NCBI RefSeq assembly: GCF_007754155.1
Contig: NZ_CP037423.1
Location: forward strand, 4,402,001 to 4,466,000
DNA length: 64,000 nt
Origin: Stieleria neptunia
GTDB taxonomy: Bacteria; Planctomycetota; Planctomycetia; Pirellulales; Pirellulaceae
Reading direction: 5' to 3'
A model generated the notes under the pieces. It worked only from the letters and a program-made list of their open reading frames with translations, had not been told where the DNA came from and made no database searches. Within the stretch, counting starts at the first letter, position 1. Each line of letters starts with the position of its first letter. Both the position numbers and the translations under genes were made by a program. Positions 9,479 to 18,508 of the stretch are shown piece by piece.

Positions 9479-10825
9479 ATGGGCACGGTGTTCAAAGAAT
9501 CTGCCATCCGCAGCGGCTTGGTGTCCCAGCGACAAATGGCCAAGGTGGTCGATAAAATCGGCGCGGAGGACGATGCACTGATCGCCGCAACCCTAGTCAA
9601 AAGCGGACTGTTGACCGAATACCAGGCGCAGCAATTGCACACCGGGCGGACCAAGTTGACCCTGGGCCCCTACCTGATCACCGACTGGATTGGCCAGGGA
9701 GGCATGGGGCAAGTTTTCAAGGCCGTGCACAAGGTGATGGGCCGCGAGTGTGCCGTCAAAGTGCTGCCGCTGGAAAAGTCGACGGCCCTTTCACGAGACT
9801 CCTTCACCCGCGAAATTCGACTGCAGGCCGGGTTGGATTGCCCCTTTGTCGTCCGCGCCTATGACGCCGGACGAGACGGAAATGTGCACTACCTGGTCAC
9901 CGAATACGTCCCGGGAACCGACTTGCGAAAATTGGTCCGCCGCGGCGGACCGCTCAGTATGAACCATGCCGCACTGGTGATCTCGCAAGCGGCGCGGGGG
10001 CTGCAATATGCCCACGACTTGGGGCTGGTGCATCGCGACGTCAAGCCGGGAAACATCCTCGTGACCCCCGAAGGCCACGCCAAGGTGTCCGACATCGGGT
10101 TGGCCGCGTGGAGCATGGGACTGGATGACGATCCCCGCGCCGGAAAGATCGTCGGGACCGCGGACTATCTGTCCCCCGAACAGATTCGCAATCCCCGCGC
10201 CATCGGACCGGCCAGCGATCTCTACTCGCTCGGCTGTACGCTGTACTACACCGTGACGGGCAAGGTGCCGTTCCCCGGCGGCGATTCCAAAAGCAAGTGC
10301 AAACGCCACTGCGAGCAGACTCCCTGGCATCCGCGGAAATTTGCCCCGGATTTGTCGGAGGATTTTGTGGACACCATCGCCGACATGATGGAAAAGGATC
10401 CGTCGCGGCGGATCGCAACGGCAACCGAAGTGGCCGAGCGATTGGAGATCTGGTGCACGACCTCGTTCGAAGTCGATCGGCCGATCGAACGCCAGGCATG
10501 GACGGCGCCGCCGATCGGCATGGACGACGGTCAAGAATTTGGCACTTCGGGCGCCGACGGGCCTGCCGTGATCGGTTCCGGCCAGTACAGTTCGGGGCTG
10601 CAAGGATCCAGTCAGCAAGGATCCGGCAATCCGGGTTCCAAAGTCGGCATGGTTCCATCGGATTCCTCGATGCCGTTGGTGTTGGACCAACCGGTCGATC
10701 CGTCGATGCCGCGCGAGCGACGCAAGCCCTTCCCCGTCGGCTTCGTCGTCGGGCTGATGCTCGGCATCGTGCTCGGTGCCCTCACCGCACTCTACTGCGT
10801 TCGCGAGTATTTCACCCAGCAGTAG
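9479..10825 (+). CDS. Membrane-anchored Ser/Thr protein kinase
   Basis: The 448-residue protein has an N-terminal helical region (1-60) of the kind planctomycete kinases carry, then a full Hanks-type kinase domain at about 62-335. The glycine loop is GQGGMGQV, the lysine lies in CAVKVLP, the catalytic loop is HRDVKPGN and the activation segment ends in SPEQ. The metal-binding motif reads DIG instead of DFG, but the Asp is kept. A low-complexity Ser/Gly/Gln linker (about 350-420) leads to a single membrane segment (GFVVGLMLGIVLGALTALY) close to the C-terminus, so the kinase faces the cytoplasm without a periplasmic sensor. It lies 2 bp after the permease gene, its most likely partner. Confidence 0.9.
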   Translation: MGTVFKESAIRSGLVSQRQMAKVVDKIGAEDDALIAATLVKSGLLTEYQAQQLHTGRTKLTLGPYLITDWIGQGGMGQVFKAVHKVMGRECAVKVLPLEKSTALSRDSFTREIRLQAGLDCPFVVRAYDAGRDGNVHYLVTEYVPGTDLRKLVRRGGPLSMNHAALVISQAARGLQYAHDLGLVHRDVKPGNILVTPEGHAKVSDIGLAAWSMGLDDDPRAGKIVGTADYLSPEQIRNPRAIGPASDLYSLGCTLYYTVTGKVPFPGGDSKSKCKRHCEQTPWHPRKFAPDLSEDFVDTIADMMEKDPSRRIATATEVAERLEIWCTTSFEVDRPIERQAWTAPPIGMDDGQEFGTSGADGPAVIGSGQYSSGLQGSSQQGSGNPGSKVGMVPSDSSMPLVLDQPVDPSMPRERRKPFPVGFVVGLMLGIVLGALTALYCVREYFTQQ

Positions 10826-10867
10826 GTGGTTGGCGGTCGCGACGCCCGCCGGTGTTTTGCTGAAGCT

Positions 10868-11242
10868 GTTAGCGGAACGGCGCGAGCGGGCTGTCGATTG
10901 AGACGGGATCTGCTGAGTCAATGGTGAGCCGCTGGCCGTCAGGCCAATGCCGCCAAATTGAGAAACGAGCATGAACCGCCATGGCTCCCCTCTCCCCCGA
11001 TTCCTGGCGAGCCTAAGCGAGTCAGGAATCGGGGGAGAGGGGCTGGGGGTGAGGGGGATTCCAGTCCGAAGTGTCGCATACGATCAATCCGAATCAACGA
11101 AGAGGCTTGTTCGTGGGAGAGGGGAGCCATTTTGGGGTAAGTGGCCCCTCGATTTAGCGGCATTGGCCGTAAGGCCTCGGGCAGCGTCGCCGTGCCCGGC
11201 CGCTTACGCGTCGCGGCTCACATAACCGACACCCCGCGAGCC
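10868..11242. repeat. Palindromic repeat family P2, copy B, split by an insertion
   Basis: This matches the reverse complement of the repeat at 6859-7058, from the GTTAGCGG edge through the GAGCCGCTGGCCGT segment. It breaks at 10945 and resumes at 11165 with GGCCGTAAGGCCTCGGG. The missing middle is occupied by a separate 219-bp element. This accounts for almost the whole gap between the kinase and the next gene. Confidence 0.8.
10946..11164. mobile_element. 219-bp MITE-like element inserted in a P2 repeat
   Basis: The ends are inverted repeats of 17 bp with two mismatches (AATGCCGCCAAATTGAG at the left, complement of AATGCCGCTAAATCGAG at the right). The element is flanked by a 12-bp near-perfect direct duplication (GGCCGTCAGGCC before, GGCCGTAAGGCC after) of the host-repeat sequence, which reads uninterrupted in copy A. 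It contains an internal hairpin built on CCCCCGATTCCTG and its complement. There is no transposase gene; it looks like a nonautonomous element. Confidence 0.75.
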
Positions 11243-11264
11243 GTCATTGCATGCAGCAACCGGC

Positions 11265-11723
11265 TTACCAGCGGTCTTCGGGACGTTCCAGGATTTCGCG
11301 TAGCAAGAATGCTTGTTGCAATCCGCCGGGGCGTTGGATCAGATCCAACAACTGCTCCGCGGGCGAACCGCCTGCGATTGAGATCACGCCGCGATCGGTT
11401 TGTTGCGGCTCGTGAATGTCGCGTTGTTGCTGCGCCAGTTTCTCGCGTGCTTCGGCGGCCTTTTTCTTCGACTCGGCCAATTTGCGTTGTTGTTCGGCGA
11501 GCGGGTTGACCGGCTCGACGAGTTCCGCAACCGGAATCGGTTCTTCGTAACGCTGGCGAACCTGACGTTCTCGTTTGGCTTCGGTGTATTCCGGTTTGGG
11601 CCGCGGTTTCGGCGCCGGTCTGGCGGGTCTGCCACCGCCTGCCCCACCACCACCGGCCTGTTGTTGTTTTTGGGCGCGGCGTTCGGCGGCACGTTTGAGA
11701 AAGTCTTCTAGATCACCAGCCAT
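11265..11723 (-). CDS. Small basic/coiled protein encoded with FloA
   Basis: The 152-residue protein is probably soluble. Residues 15-45 are a Gly/Pro/Ala/Arg-rich linker, 60-105 a charged helix with Lys/Glu/Gln runs that could form a coiled coil, and 110-152 a compact end rich in Leu (AEQLLDLIQRPGGLQQAFLL). It starts 42 bp after the flotillin gene ends on the same strand. I do not recognise the family. The constant association with FloA in this operon suggests a membrane-microdomain accessory role, which is inference only. Confidence 0.6.
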   Translation of the reverse strand: MAGDLEDFLKRAAERRAQKQQQAGGGGAGGGRPARPAPKPRPKPEYTEAKRERQVRQRYEEPIPVAELVEPVNPLAEQQRKLAESKKKAAEAREKLAQQQRDIHEPQQTDRGVISIAGGSPAEQLLDLIQRPGGLQQAFLLREILERPEDRW

Positions 11724-11765
11724 GCTTCACTCGGGTGTTGTGCTGAATCGATTGCCACGTATCGA

Positions 11766-12869
11766 TCAGGGGGTCTTTCTCTCGGAACTGTTGCGCGACT
11801 GGCCGGTCGAGGCGATCGATTTTCGCATCTCGGTGTCGGCGCTGACGTTCTGCAATTTGTAATAATCCAGGATGTGCAGCTTGCCGGTTCGGAACGCTTC
11901 GCTCATCGCTTCGGGGACGGACGCTTGGGCCATCACCAGCGCGGCGCGGCTCTCTTCGACCTTGGCTTCATTCTCTTTTTCTTCCGCCGCCGCTGCGGCA
12001 CGTTTGCCTTCGGCGCGAGCCCGGGCGACTTGCGTGTCGGCTTCCGCCTGGTCCGCCATCAGCCGGGCGCCGATGTTGGCGCCGACATCGATGTCCGCGA
12101 TGTCGATCGAAACGATTTCGAACGCGGTTTGCGAATCGAGTCGCTTGGCCAGCACGGCTTTGCTGATCACGTCGGGGTTTTCGAGTACTGCGGCGTGACT
12201 GGCCGCGCTGCCGATCGCACTGACGATGCCTTCGCCGACGCGGGCGATAATCGTTTCCTCGGTCGCACCGCCGATCAATTGCTGCAGGTTGGCCCGGACC
12301 GTGACTCGGGCACGCACCTTCAATTGGATTCCATCTTTGGCGACCGCATCGAGTGACGGTTTGACGGAACCACGCGGCGGGCAGTCAATCACTTTGGGGT
12401 ACACACTGGTTTTGACGGACTCCAAGACATCGCGTCCGGCCAGATCGATGGCGGCGGCTTCGCGGAACGTCAACGAAATCGTTTTTGCCTTTTTGGCCGC
12501 GATCACCGCACGCACGACTTGTTGCACGTTTCCGCCGGCCAGGTAATGTGCCTCCAAGGCTTCGCTGGTCATCGCCGGATCATCCAATCCCGCTTGAACG
12601 GCCATGATCTTGCTGCGAACGATCGATCGCGCGTTGACCTTTCGGAACGTCATGCCGATCAAGTCACCGATGCCCACTCCGGCACCGGTCAACCAGGATT
12701 GCACCCAGATGCCGAAGTAGCTGGCGAAAACAAAAAAGACGACCAGCGCGACGCCGATCAAAATCAACGCGCCTACAAGCGCCGGAACGGTCAAATCACT
12801 CGCTTCAACGGCAAGTAAATTCGATGACCAAGCGATGAGAGTAGCTGGAGGTGACGACCCGAAAACCAT
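11766..12869 (-). CDS. floA: Flotillin-like protein FloA
   Basis: A 367-residue protein with an N-terminal hydrophobic segment ([19 protein letters not shown], about residues 30-50), then the FloA/UPF0365 core beginning [14 protein letters not shown]. An SPFH-type domain and the long Ala/Glu-rich coiled region ([20 protein letters not shown]) follow. FloA scaffolds ordered membrane domains in bacteria and is usually encoded next to an NfeD protein, as here. The length is about 40 residues longer than in Bacillus because of an extended N-terminus. The gene is separated from the NfeD pair by a 483-bp gap holding a mobile repeat, so co-transcription is not assured. Confidence 0.93.
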   Translation of the reverse strand: MVFGSSPPATLIAWSSNLLAVEASDLTVPALVGALILIGVALVVFFVFASYFGIWVQSWLTGAGVGIGDLIGMTFRKVNARSIVRSKIMAVQAGLDDPAMTSEALEAHYLAGGNVQQVVRAVIAAKKAKTISLTFREAAAIDLAGRDVLESVKTSVYPKVIDCPPRGSVKPSLDAVAKDGIQLKVRARVTVRANLQQLIGGATEETIIARVGEGIVSAIGSAASHAAVLENPDVISKAVLAKRLDSQTAFEIVSIDIADIDVGANIGARLMADQAEADTQVARARAEGKRAAAAAEEKENEAKVEESRAALVMAQASVPEAMSEAFRTGKLHILDYYKLQNVSADTEMRKSIASTGQSRNSSERKTP

Positions 12870-13084
12870 TGTGTTGCATCCTGTCCGTGCGAATCGAGTT
12901 CAGCCGATCAGTTTGTTCCGCCAAGACGCGCGAGGATTCCGCATCCATGGACCGACAAAACCTCCGTCAAATGTACAGGATCCGATCACCGCCCGCGACA
13001 CCCGTCCACAAGGCGGTCGCGCGGATTTGAAGTCGATGACGCTCAAGGGTTTTTGTCGCACTCTAACCTCGGCATTGGGAACCA

Positions 13085-13255
13085 CACCTCTGAAGTCACC
13101 CTCCTGGCAGGAGGGTCGAGCGAAGCGAGGGGAGGTCGAACGGTGAATTGCGGTGTTCACTTCACTCTTGATGAGCGACCCCCAAGCAACAACGCAAACC
13201 CTCTCCTCGCTACGCTCGACTCTCCCAGGGGGGGAGAGTGACGAAAACCTTTTAA
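13085..13255. repeat. Dispersed mobile repeat (family P3), full-length copy
   Basis: It opens with CTGAAGTCACCCTCCTGGC, which pairs with itself through CCTCCTGGCAGGAGG, continues through GTCGAACGGT...TTCACTTCACTCTT and ends with CTCTCCCAGGGGGGGAGAG. A near-identical full copy lies at 36474-36640; partial copies lie at 16232-16290, 36655-36705 and 48470-48770. It occupies the gap between the NfeD pair and floA; the rest of 12870-13352 shows nothing recognisable. Confidence 0.75.
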
Positions 13256-13352
13256 TACGAACGACTTTAGAAACGGCCCCTGGCAGCGAAGTTCGGGGCC
13301 GTTGGTAGCTGCGGAATGATTCCCAGTCGCAACGAACGTTTCACGCCGCGGA

Positions 13353-13940
13353 CTATTCATCCAACTCGTCCAGATCTAACGATTCCAGCGTGGCCTCGAT
13401 CGATTCCGTTCGGCGCTCGACGTCGACTTGTTCGGGATCCAGGTCTGACCGCTCGGCAACACGGACTCGCAACTTCCCCGCCACCGCGCTGGTCACCACG
13501 ATTGCCGTCCCGGCATCGATCGGGCTTCCGTCCGACACCGCGTCGAGCCGTTTGCCGTCGATGACGACCAACCCGCTGGGAAGCAGGTTGGTCTTGGCGA
13601 CGCCAGAGCGGCCCACCAAGTCTTTCCGTCTCTCGCCACCCCGCAACCGGCTCTCGGTCGGCTCGTCCAGCTGGCCGGGGCGACGATTGAGGATCCGTTT
13701 GCCGATCGACGTGTGCGGCCAGTAGCGGATCATCATAACCAGCACCACCGGCGTGGAAACCGCGACCGTGGCCGTGACGGCAAATCCGGCCGTTGCGCTG
13801 TGCGTGAACGCGATCACGATCGATGTCGTCGCGGCGATCGCGGCGGCAAAACCGACCATCCCCGCGCTGGGAATGAAAAACTCGCCGACCAGCAGGACGT
13901 AAAAGAGTGCTAGCAAAGCAAGGGAGTAAGTCAGGGGCAT
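13353..13940 (-). CDS. NfeD family membrane protein (short form)
   Basis: A 195-residue protein. Two or three N-terminal membrane segments (LALLALFYVLLVGEFFIPSA; AAIAATTSIVIAF; VVLVMMIRYW) precede an OB-fold NfeD domain at about 105-170 (VGRSGVAKTNLLPSGLVVIDGKRLD), then an acidic tail. Short NfeD proteins associate with flotillin-like FloA. The start is 3 bp after the stop of the ClpP-class NfeD gene, so the two form one transcription unit. Confidence 0.88.
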   Translation of the reverse strand: MPLTYSLALLALFYVLLVGEFFIPSAGMVGFAAAIAATTSIVIAFTHSATAGFAVTATVAVSTPVVLVMMIRYWPHTSIGKRILNRRPGQLDEPTESRLRGGERRKDLVGRSGVAKTNLLPSGLVVIDGKRLDAVSDGSPIDAGTAIVVTSAVAGKLRVRVAERSDLDPEQVDVERRTESIEATLESLDLDELDE

Positions 13941-13943
13941 GGG

Positions 13944-16067
13944 CTATTCTTCGACGACCACCTTTGCACCTTGCACATCGATCACGGTCACCGGGACCCC
14001 TTTGTCGATCATCGACCCGTCGCTGACGACCTGGACGACTTGATCGCCGAAACGGGCTTTGCCGCTGGGCCGCAGCGGCGTCGTGGTTTGACCGGTTTGG
14101 TGCAACAACGCACTAAAATCGGCAAGTTTCTCGGCTTCGTGGAGCGCCTCGGCGTCCGGCATTTCCATGATCAGGTGGCGAAACAGCGGCAGATGGGGAA
14201 AGAACTGTCGCATCAGCACGAAGCCACCGAAGAGACCCAGCAGGCTTCCCAGGGCTGCCCAAAGCCCCCGCGTGATCACGGCCAGCTGGTAGGAGTTTTG
14301 CGGCAGCACAAAGGTTTGGCTCATCAGCACGATCGATGCGATCGTCATGATCAGCCCCCCGATGCCGAAGATTCCGAAACCCGGAATCACAAAAATCTCC
14401 AGGGCGATACAGCACAGTCCGAGCATCAGTAAGACCAGTTCCAGCCATTCGGCGGTGCCGGCCAAGTAATTCATCCAGAAGAAAAGTCCGAAGCAGACCA
14501 TGGCCAGAAAACCGGGGACCCCCATGCCGGGGGCATTCATTTCCGCGGACAAGGCGACGAACCCGACCATCAGCAAAATCATCATCAGACCTTGGCTGCG
14601 TCCGAGTCGTTCGACGAATCGAACCAGGCCACGATCGGAAACCGGTTTGGGCACCGAGTCCATTCCGCTGCGACGGGCGACGTCGTCCAGCGAATCGCTG
14701 CGCCCGTCGGCCAACCCCAGCTCGATGGCCTGGTCGGCCGTCAGTCCTTCTTTCATTTCGATTCGATCGCCCTTTTCCCAACGATCGCGTTCCAAGTCGG
14801 GATCGTCGGCTTGGGAAACCAGGTCGGCCGGCGTGGTGTATTTGACTCTGCCGGTTTTTTTATGGGTGTACCGATAGACTTCCAGGTCACTGCACAGCAG
14901 GCCGCGGATCAACCCCACGGGGCGTTTGGTGGCTCGGGCGATGGACTCGATCAGTTCGTCATGATTGTCCAGGTCCGTCAGCGAAATTTCATCGGCGCCG
15001 GTCCCACCCAGGACCGCATCGGGGGTCATGTACAGTGGCTTGCAAGCCACCGCCAGCAGCGCGCTGTCGCTGCGAGCTTCCTGGCTGACAAGCCCGACGA
15101 CGGTTCGCAGCGGCGGCTCGGGCATCGCGAACGAACTGGCCAGACTGGCGCTTTGGTCCAGGTCGCCGCCGATCGAATCGAGTGCGATCAGCCAGGTGTT
15201 GATCGAGCCCTCGGCCAGCGATCCGTTCAGATTGCTTTGCCAGCGCCGCACGCGACTGCGCGAAATCGAGCCGGTGATTTCCAGCAGCACGCCCCCGGTG
15301 ACTCCTCCGATGGCGTCCGATTCGACGGGGATGACTTGCGCCAGGTCTAGCACTTCGGCGGCTTCTTCGAGTGTCTCGACGATGCCGGCGGCGATCCGGG
15401 CGGACCGCAATTGATCCGCCGAGACGGTGGCCGGCACGCCCGCCGCACTCCACACTTCTTCTTCCAACACCTCGCCTGTTTCACGTAGTTTCACGAGTTC
15501 TTCGCCCCCGGCGAAGGATTTTCCGCCGCCGACGTTGCTGACCCAAGCCAGTTCGACGTCGGGATCGATCAGCGCGGCCACGACCGGTTTTGGAAACAGG
15601 CCGCGGCGGGCGGCGATACTTTGATAGGCCAGGACGACGGTTTCATCCCGTTCGCTCTCGCCGGCGGAGGCATCGATCAGCTGGGCGCCCGAGGACAGCA
15701 AGATGGAGTCGGACGCCAGGATCGGGAGCAGCGAATGACCGGTCACGCTGCCTTGGACAAACGAGATGATTCGCAGGGATCGGAGTCGATCGCCGGTGAC
15801 CGCTCGGGCGACCTTGAGCGAGTCTTCAAAGGAGGTCGCTTCGCCTCCCGAGGACTCCGCGCCGTAGCGGAGCACGACGTCCAGCCGTCCGTCTTGCGGC
15901 GCCGATTTTGCCAATCGCTCCAGCTGTCCGATCAGCGCCGCCGCCGATTGGCCGCCCAGCGGCACGGGCACGTCCACCACGTATCCATTTTCGGCGTCGG
16001 CCGAAAAAACCGGCGAAACGCACGCTAGTGCCAGAAAGACAAACGAAAACCACGCTCGTAAGGTCAC
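13944..16067 (-). CDS. ClpP-class NfeD protein (membrane-bound serine-protease-like, NfeD1b type)
   Basis: I start at GTG 16067, preceded by GGAG at 8 nt and opening a clear signal peptide (WFSFVFLALACVSPVFSA); a longer frame to 16118 lacks such support. Residues about 25-450 hold two ClpP/crotonase-like halves. The second half has the segment ARSDSALLAVACKPLYM, in which the Ser falls where STOMATIN-associated NfeD proteases carry their nucleophile; a Lys partner is not obvious to me, so activity is uncertain. Four to five membrane spans (about 480-620, GLMMILLMVGFVALSA onward) and a C-terminal OB-fold (KARFGDQVVQVVSDGSMID) complete the architecture. It is the first gene of the unit leading to NfeD and FloA and probably processes or organises membrane proteins. 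Confidence 0.85.
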   Translation of the reverse strand: MTLRAWFSFVFLALACVSPVFSADAENGYVVDVPVPLGGQSAAALIGQLERLAKSAPQDGRLDVVLRYGAESSGGEATSFEDSLKVARAVTGDRLRSLRIISFVQGSVTGHSLLPILASDSILLSSGAQLIDASAGESERDETVVLAYQSIAARRGLFPKPVVAALIDPDVELAWVSNVGGGKSFAGGEELVKLRETGEVLEEEVWSAAGVPATVSADQLRSARIAAGIVETLEEAAEVLDLAQVIPVESDAIGGVTGGVLLEITGSISRSRVRRWQSNLNGSLAEGSINTWLIALDSIGGDLDQSASLASSFAMPEPPLRTVVGLVSQEARSDSALLAVACKPLYMTPDAVLGGTGADEISLTDLDNHDELIESIARATKRPVGLIRGLLCSDLEVYRYTHKKTGRVKYTTPADLVSQADDPDLERDRWEKGDRIEMKEGLTADQAIELGLADGRSDSLDDVARRSGMDSVPKPVSDRGLVRFVERLGRSQGLMMILLMVGFVALSAEMNAPGMGVPGFLAMVCFGLFFWMNYLAGTAEWLELVLLMLGLCCIALEIFVIPGFGIFGIGGLIMTIASIVLMSQTFVLPQNSYQLAVITRGLWAALGSLLGLFGGFVLMRQFFPHLPLFRHLIMEMPDAEALHEAEKLADFSALLHQTGQTTTPLRPSGKARFGDQVVQVVSDGSMIDKGVPVTVIDVQGAKVVVEE

Positions 16068-16231
16068 GACACCCACTCCAAAGACGACAGAAACGACGCA
16101 CGAATGATTATAGGGCACGATTGCCCCAAGACGAGGTCGCTATCGGTCGCGGAGAGGGCTTTGCCGGCTTGCCGCAGAAAAAGTCGTCAGGACTCTTGGC
16201 GATTCACTCTGCCGGCTGCGGGGCGTGCAGT

Positions 16232-16345
16232 TTGAAAGTCACCCTCCTGGCAGGAGGGTCGAGCGAAGCGAGGTGAGGTCAACGACTTTAAAACTGCACG
16301 ACCTCGGTGCAGCAGGGGCGGGCGAAGCGAGTGGCGGGCAGACCG
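16232..16345. repeat. Partial P3-type repeat with flanking inverted arms
   Basis: It carries CACCCTCCTGGCAGGAGGG followed by CGAGCGAAGCGAGG. The arms TGCAGTTTGAAAGTC at the left and GACTTTAAAACTGCA at the right bracket it, so the copy is itself palindromic. It fills most of the 310-bp spacer between parB and the ClpP-class NfeD gene. Confidence 0.65.
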
Positions 16346-16379
16346 GGTGGCCGTCGTCTCAGTACGTCGCGGCAACGCC

Positions 16380-17378
16380 CTAACCGGCCACGCGGAGCTG
16401 GGGGCGAGATTCCGCGGTCAGCATGGTGCGGATCCGCTCGAATTCTTCTCCATCGCTGAAGTGGATGGTGATTTTACCGCGGCCACGGGCGCTGCTCTTG
16501 ATTTCGACTTTGGTGCCAAACACCATTCGGAACTCCTGCTGCATCGCTTCGATGTGGGGCGAGGTTTGGCGTCGTTTTTGCCGCGTCGCGTTGGTGACTT
16601 TGCGTCCGGTCTCCTGATCCTCCTCGGCCTTCAGCATTTCCGCCACCAGACTTTCGGTGGCGCGGACACTGATCCGCTCGTCCATGATCTTGTTCGCGGT
16701 CGTGATCTGGACCTGCTCGTCGCCGATCGGCAACAGGGCACGTGCGTGTCCGGCGGTGATCTTGCCGGCTTGCAACAGGTCCAGCACGCTTTCGGGCAAT
16801 TCGAGCAGCCGCATCAGGTTGGCGATCGTGCTGCGGTCGATGCTCAGCCGCCGCGCCAGGTCATCCTGTTTGCATTTGTGCTCGTCGATGTAGCGTTTGA
16901 AGGAGAGTGCTTTTTCGATCGGGTTGAGGTCCTTGCGTTGCAAGTTCTCGATGATGGCCAATTCGGCGACCAGGCGATCATCGGCTTCGCGAACCTCCGC
17001 ACGAATCGTGTCCATGCCGGCATGGATCGTCGCCCGCAATCGCCGTTCGCCGCTGATCAGCTGGTAGCGTCCGTCGACGATGCGAACCAGGATCGGTTGC
17101 AGCTGTTGATGGCTTTTGATGCTCTCGGCCAGCGACGCGATTTCATCGGGATTGAATTCGCGTCGGGGCTGGAAGGGGTTGTTCTCGATCTCGTTGACCG
17201 GCAACGACAGCGTTTGGACGCCGGCTGAATCGCCGCTGCGAGACTGGCCTCGCGGAGACTGACCTCGCGGAGACTCGCCTTCGGAGAGCATGCCCTCCTC
17301 GTCCATCGGGCTGCCGAGCAATGCGGCCAACCCCTTTCCCAAGCGACGATCTTTTGTCCCGGCAGATGAACTAGTCAC
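16380..17378 (-). CDS. parB: ParB family chromosome-partitioning protein
   Basis: The start is GTG 17378, overlapping the end of parA by 8 nt; an apparent extension to 17519 is only shadow sequence inside parA. The 332-residue protein begins RRLGKGLAALLG, the usual ParB N-terminus, then a low-complexity RGQSPRGQS linker. The ParB/Sulfiredoxin domain follows (NPFQPRR at about 75, SGERRLRA at about 115), then the helix-turn-helix KQDDLARRLSIDRSTIANLMRLLELP and the C-terminal dimerisation region. GERR is the CTP-binding signature of ParB CTPases. It should load at parS sites and segregate the origin together with ParA. I found no full parS in the window. Confidence 0.95.
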   Translation of the reverse strand: MTSSSAGTKDRRLGKGLAALLGSPMDEEGMLSEGESPRGQSPRGQSRSGDSAGVQTLSLPVNEIENNPFQPRREFNPDEIASLAESIKSHQQLQPILVRIVDGRYQLISGERRLRATIHAGMDTIRAEVREADDRLVAELAIIENLQRKDLNPIEKALSFKRYIDEHKCKQDDLARRLSIDRSTIANLMRLLELPESVLDLLQAGKITAGHARALLPIGDEQVQITTANKIMDERISVRATESLVAEMLKAEEDQETGRKVTNATRQKRRQTSPHIEAMQQEFRMVFGTKVEIKSSARGRGKITIHFSDGEEFERIRTMLTAESRPQLRVAG

Positions 17379-18132
17379 GCTGTAGCACCTCCATGCACAA
17401 CTGCGTATAAGCGAACGCGCCGCGGGATCGCGGGGCGTAGTGGAAAACACTTTTGCCGTGACTGGGGGCTTCGCTGAGCGAAACGTCCCGGGGCACGACG
17501 GATTCAAAGACGATATCACCGAAAAACTCGCGGACCTCCTGGTCCACTTCGCGAGTCAGTTCCAGGCCGGGATCGTACATGGTCAGCAGGATCCCGCCAA
17601 AGGTCAGTCTGCCGTCGGTGGCGACAATGACCTTGCGAATGGTTTTGATCAGCTGGGTCAGCCCTTCCATGGCGAAGTACTCGCATTGGATCGGTATCAA
17701 CACTTCGGTGCTGGCCGCCAGAGCCGTTTGCGTCAGCTCGCCGACGCTGGGCGGGCAATCGATCAAGACATAGTCGTACTCGTCCAGCACGCTGTCCAGG
17801 TGCTTGCGGACCCGCATCGATTGCTGGTCGTCCGAGGTCGCCAACAGGTCGATGTCCTGGAACGTGCGGCTGCCCGGCAGCAGCGAGAGCTTGGCCTGGC
17901 CGGTCGGCACGATCGATTCGGCGATCGAGACGTCGCTGACCAAGGCGTGTCCGTTGGTCGGCTCCTGGCCCAGCGAGCTGGTCGCGTTGCACTGCGGGTC
18001 CATGTCCAGCAACAGGCAGGATTGTTCGGCAATCGAAAGCGCCGCAGCCAGATTCACGGCGGTCGTCGTTTTACCGACCCCGCCTTTCTGGTTCACAACG
18101 CAAAGGATTCGTCCCACGGCCCAAGTTCCCAA
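17371..18132 (-). CDS. parA: ParA family chromosome-partitioning ATPase
   Basis: This is a Soj/ParA ATPase. The deviant Walker A is KGGVGKTTTAVNLA near the N-terminus, the A' motif LLLDMDPQCNATSSLG and Walker B DYVLIDCPPS, and the full length is about 250 residues. TTG 18132 is the longest start; GTG 18117, which opens directly with VGRILCVVNQKGG, is equally likely and matches the family's usual short lead. The gene overlaps parB, so both are translated together. An inverted repeat (GTGAAAC and GTTTCAC) lies 65-85 bp upstream and could be an operator. ParA forms the ATP-dependent nucleoid gradient used for ParB-DNA movement. Confidence 0.95.
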   Translation of the reverse strand: MGTWAVGRILCVVNQKGGVGKTTTAVNLAAALSIAEQSCLLLDMDPQCNATSSLGQEPTNGHALVSDVSIAESIVPTGQAKLSLLPGSRTFQDIDLLATSDDQQSMRVRKHLDSVLDEYDYVLIDCPPSVGELTQTALAASTEVLIPIQCEYFAMEGLTQLIKTIRKVIVATDGRLTFGGILLTMYDPGLELTREVDQEVREFFGDIVFESVVPRDVSLSEAPSHGKSVFHYAPRSRGAFAYTQLCMEVLQRD

Positions 18133-18195
18133 AAGAAACAGTTTCGAACCGAACAGCGGTTCTCGTTTCGCGGGAAACTAGGCAATGTCACTCTG

Positions 18196-18216
18196 GTGAA
18201 ACAAGGTCGGTTTCAC
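18196..18216. promoter_or_regulatory. Inverted repeat upstream of parA
   Basis: The arms GTGAAAC (18196-18202) and GTTTCAC (18210-18216) are separated by 7 bp. The arms resemble the two halves of a parS site but in the opposite order, so it is not a canonical parS. The position just before the parAB start makes an operator possible. Confidence 0.3.
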
Positions 18217-18271
18217 AAGAAACTGGGCTTGACGCGGGAAGTTGGGATGGGAGGAGGGAGAGTGGAGTTCC

Positions 18272-18306
18272 GAGTCCTGAGTCCTGAGTCCTGAGTCCTG
18301 GGTCCT
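18272..18306. repeat. Heptanucleotide tandem repeat GAGTCCT (5 units)
   Basis: Four exact GAGTCCT units and a fifth with one change (GGGTCCT) stand in the parA-ahcY spacer. A degenerate heptamer stretch built on AACTTGG lies nearby at 18471-18504, next to the ahcY stop. Other heptamer arrays occur at 27139 and 27327. Confidence 0.85.
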
Positions 18307-18432
18307 GAGTACCGACAACGACCCCAGCGACGTGACCGCGACCCGGGAAGAAAAGCCCACGCCCTCCGCCTGGATTCGCTGGCGCTGATCCCGTTCGACC
18401 CGAATCGCTTTCGAACGAGGATCCGGCGGCGC

Positions 18433-18470
18433 AAAAAAAAACTCGCTGCGGGGCGAATCCCCGCAGCGAG
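18433..18470 (-). terminator. Rho-independent terminator of ahcY
   Basis: On the minus strand a perfect 12-bp stem (CTCGCTGCGGGG with its complement, 5-nt loop) is followed by nine T residues. It lies about 40 nt after the ahcY stop and is the strongest intrinsic terminator in the window. Confidence 0.92.
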
Positions 18471-18508
18471 TCAACTTGAAACTTGGAACGATCAACTTGG
18501 AACTTGCG

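Noticed and set aside
15476..15495. parS-like sequence TGTTTCACGT
   Set aside because: Only the first half of the parS palindrome matches; the second half does not.
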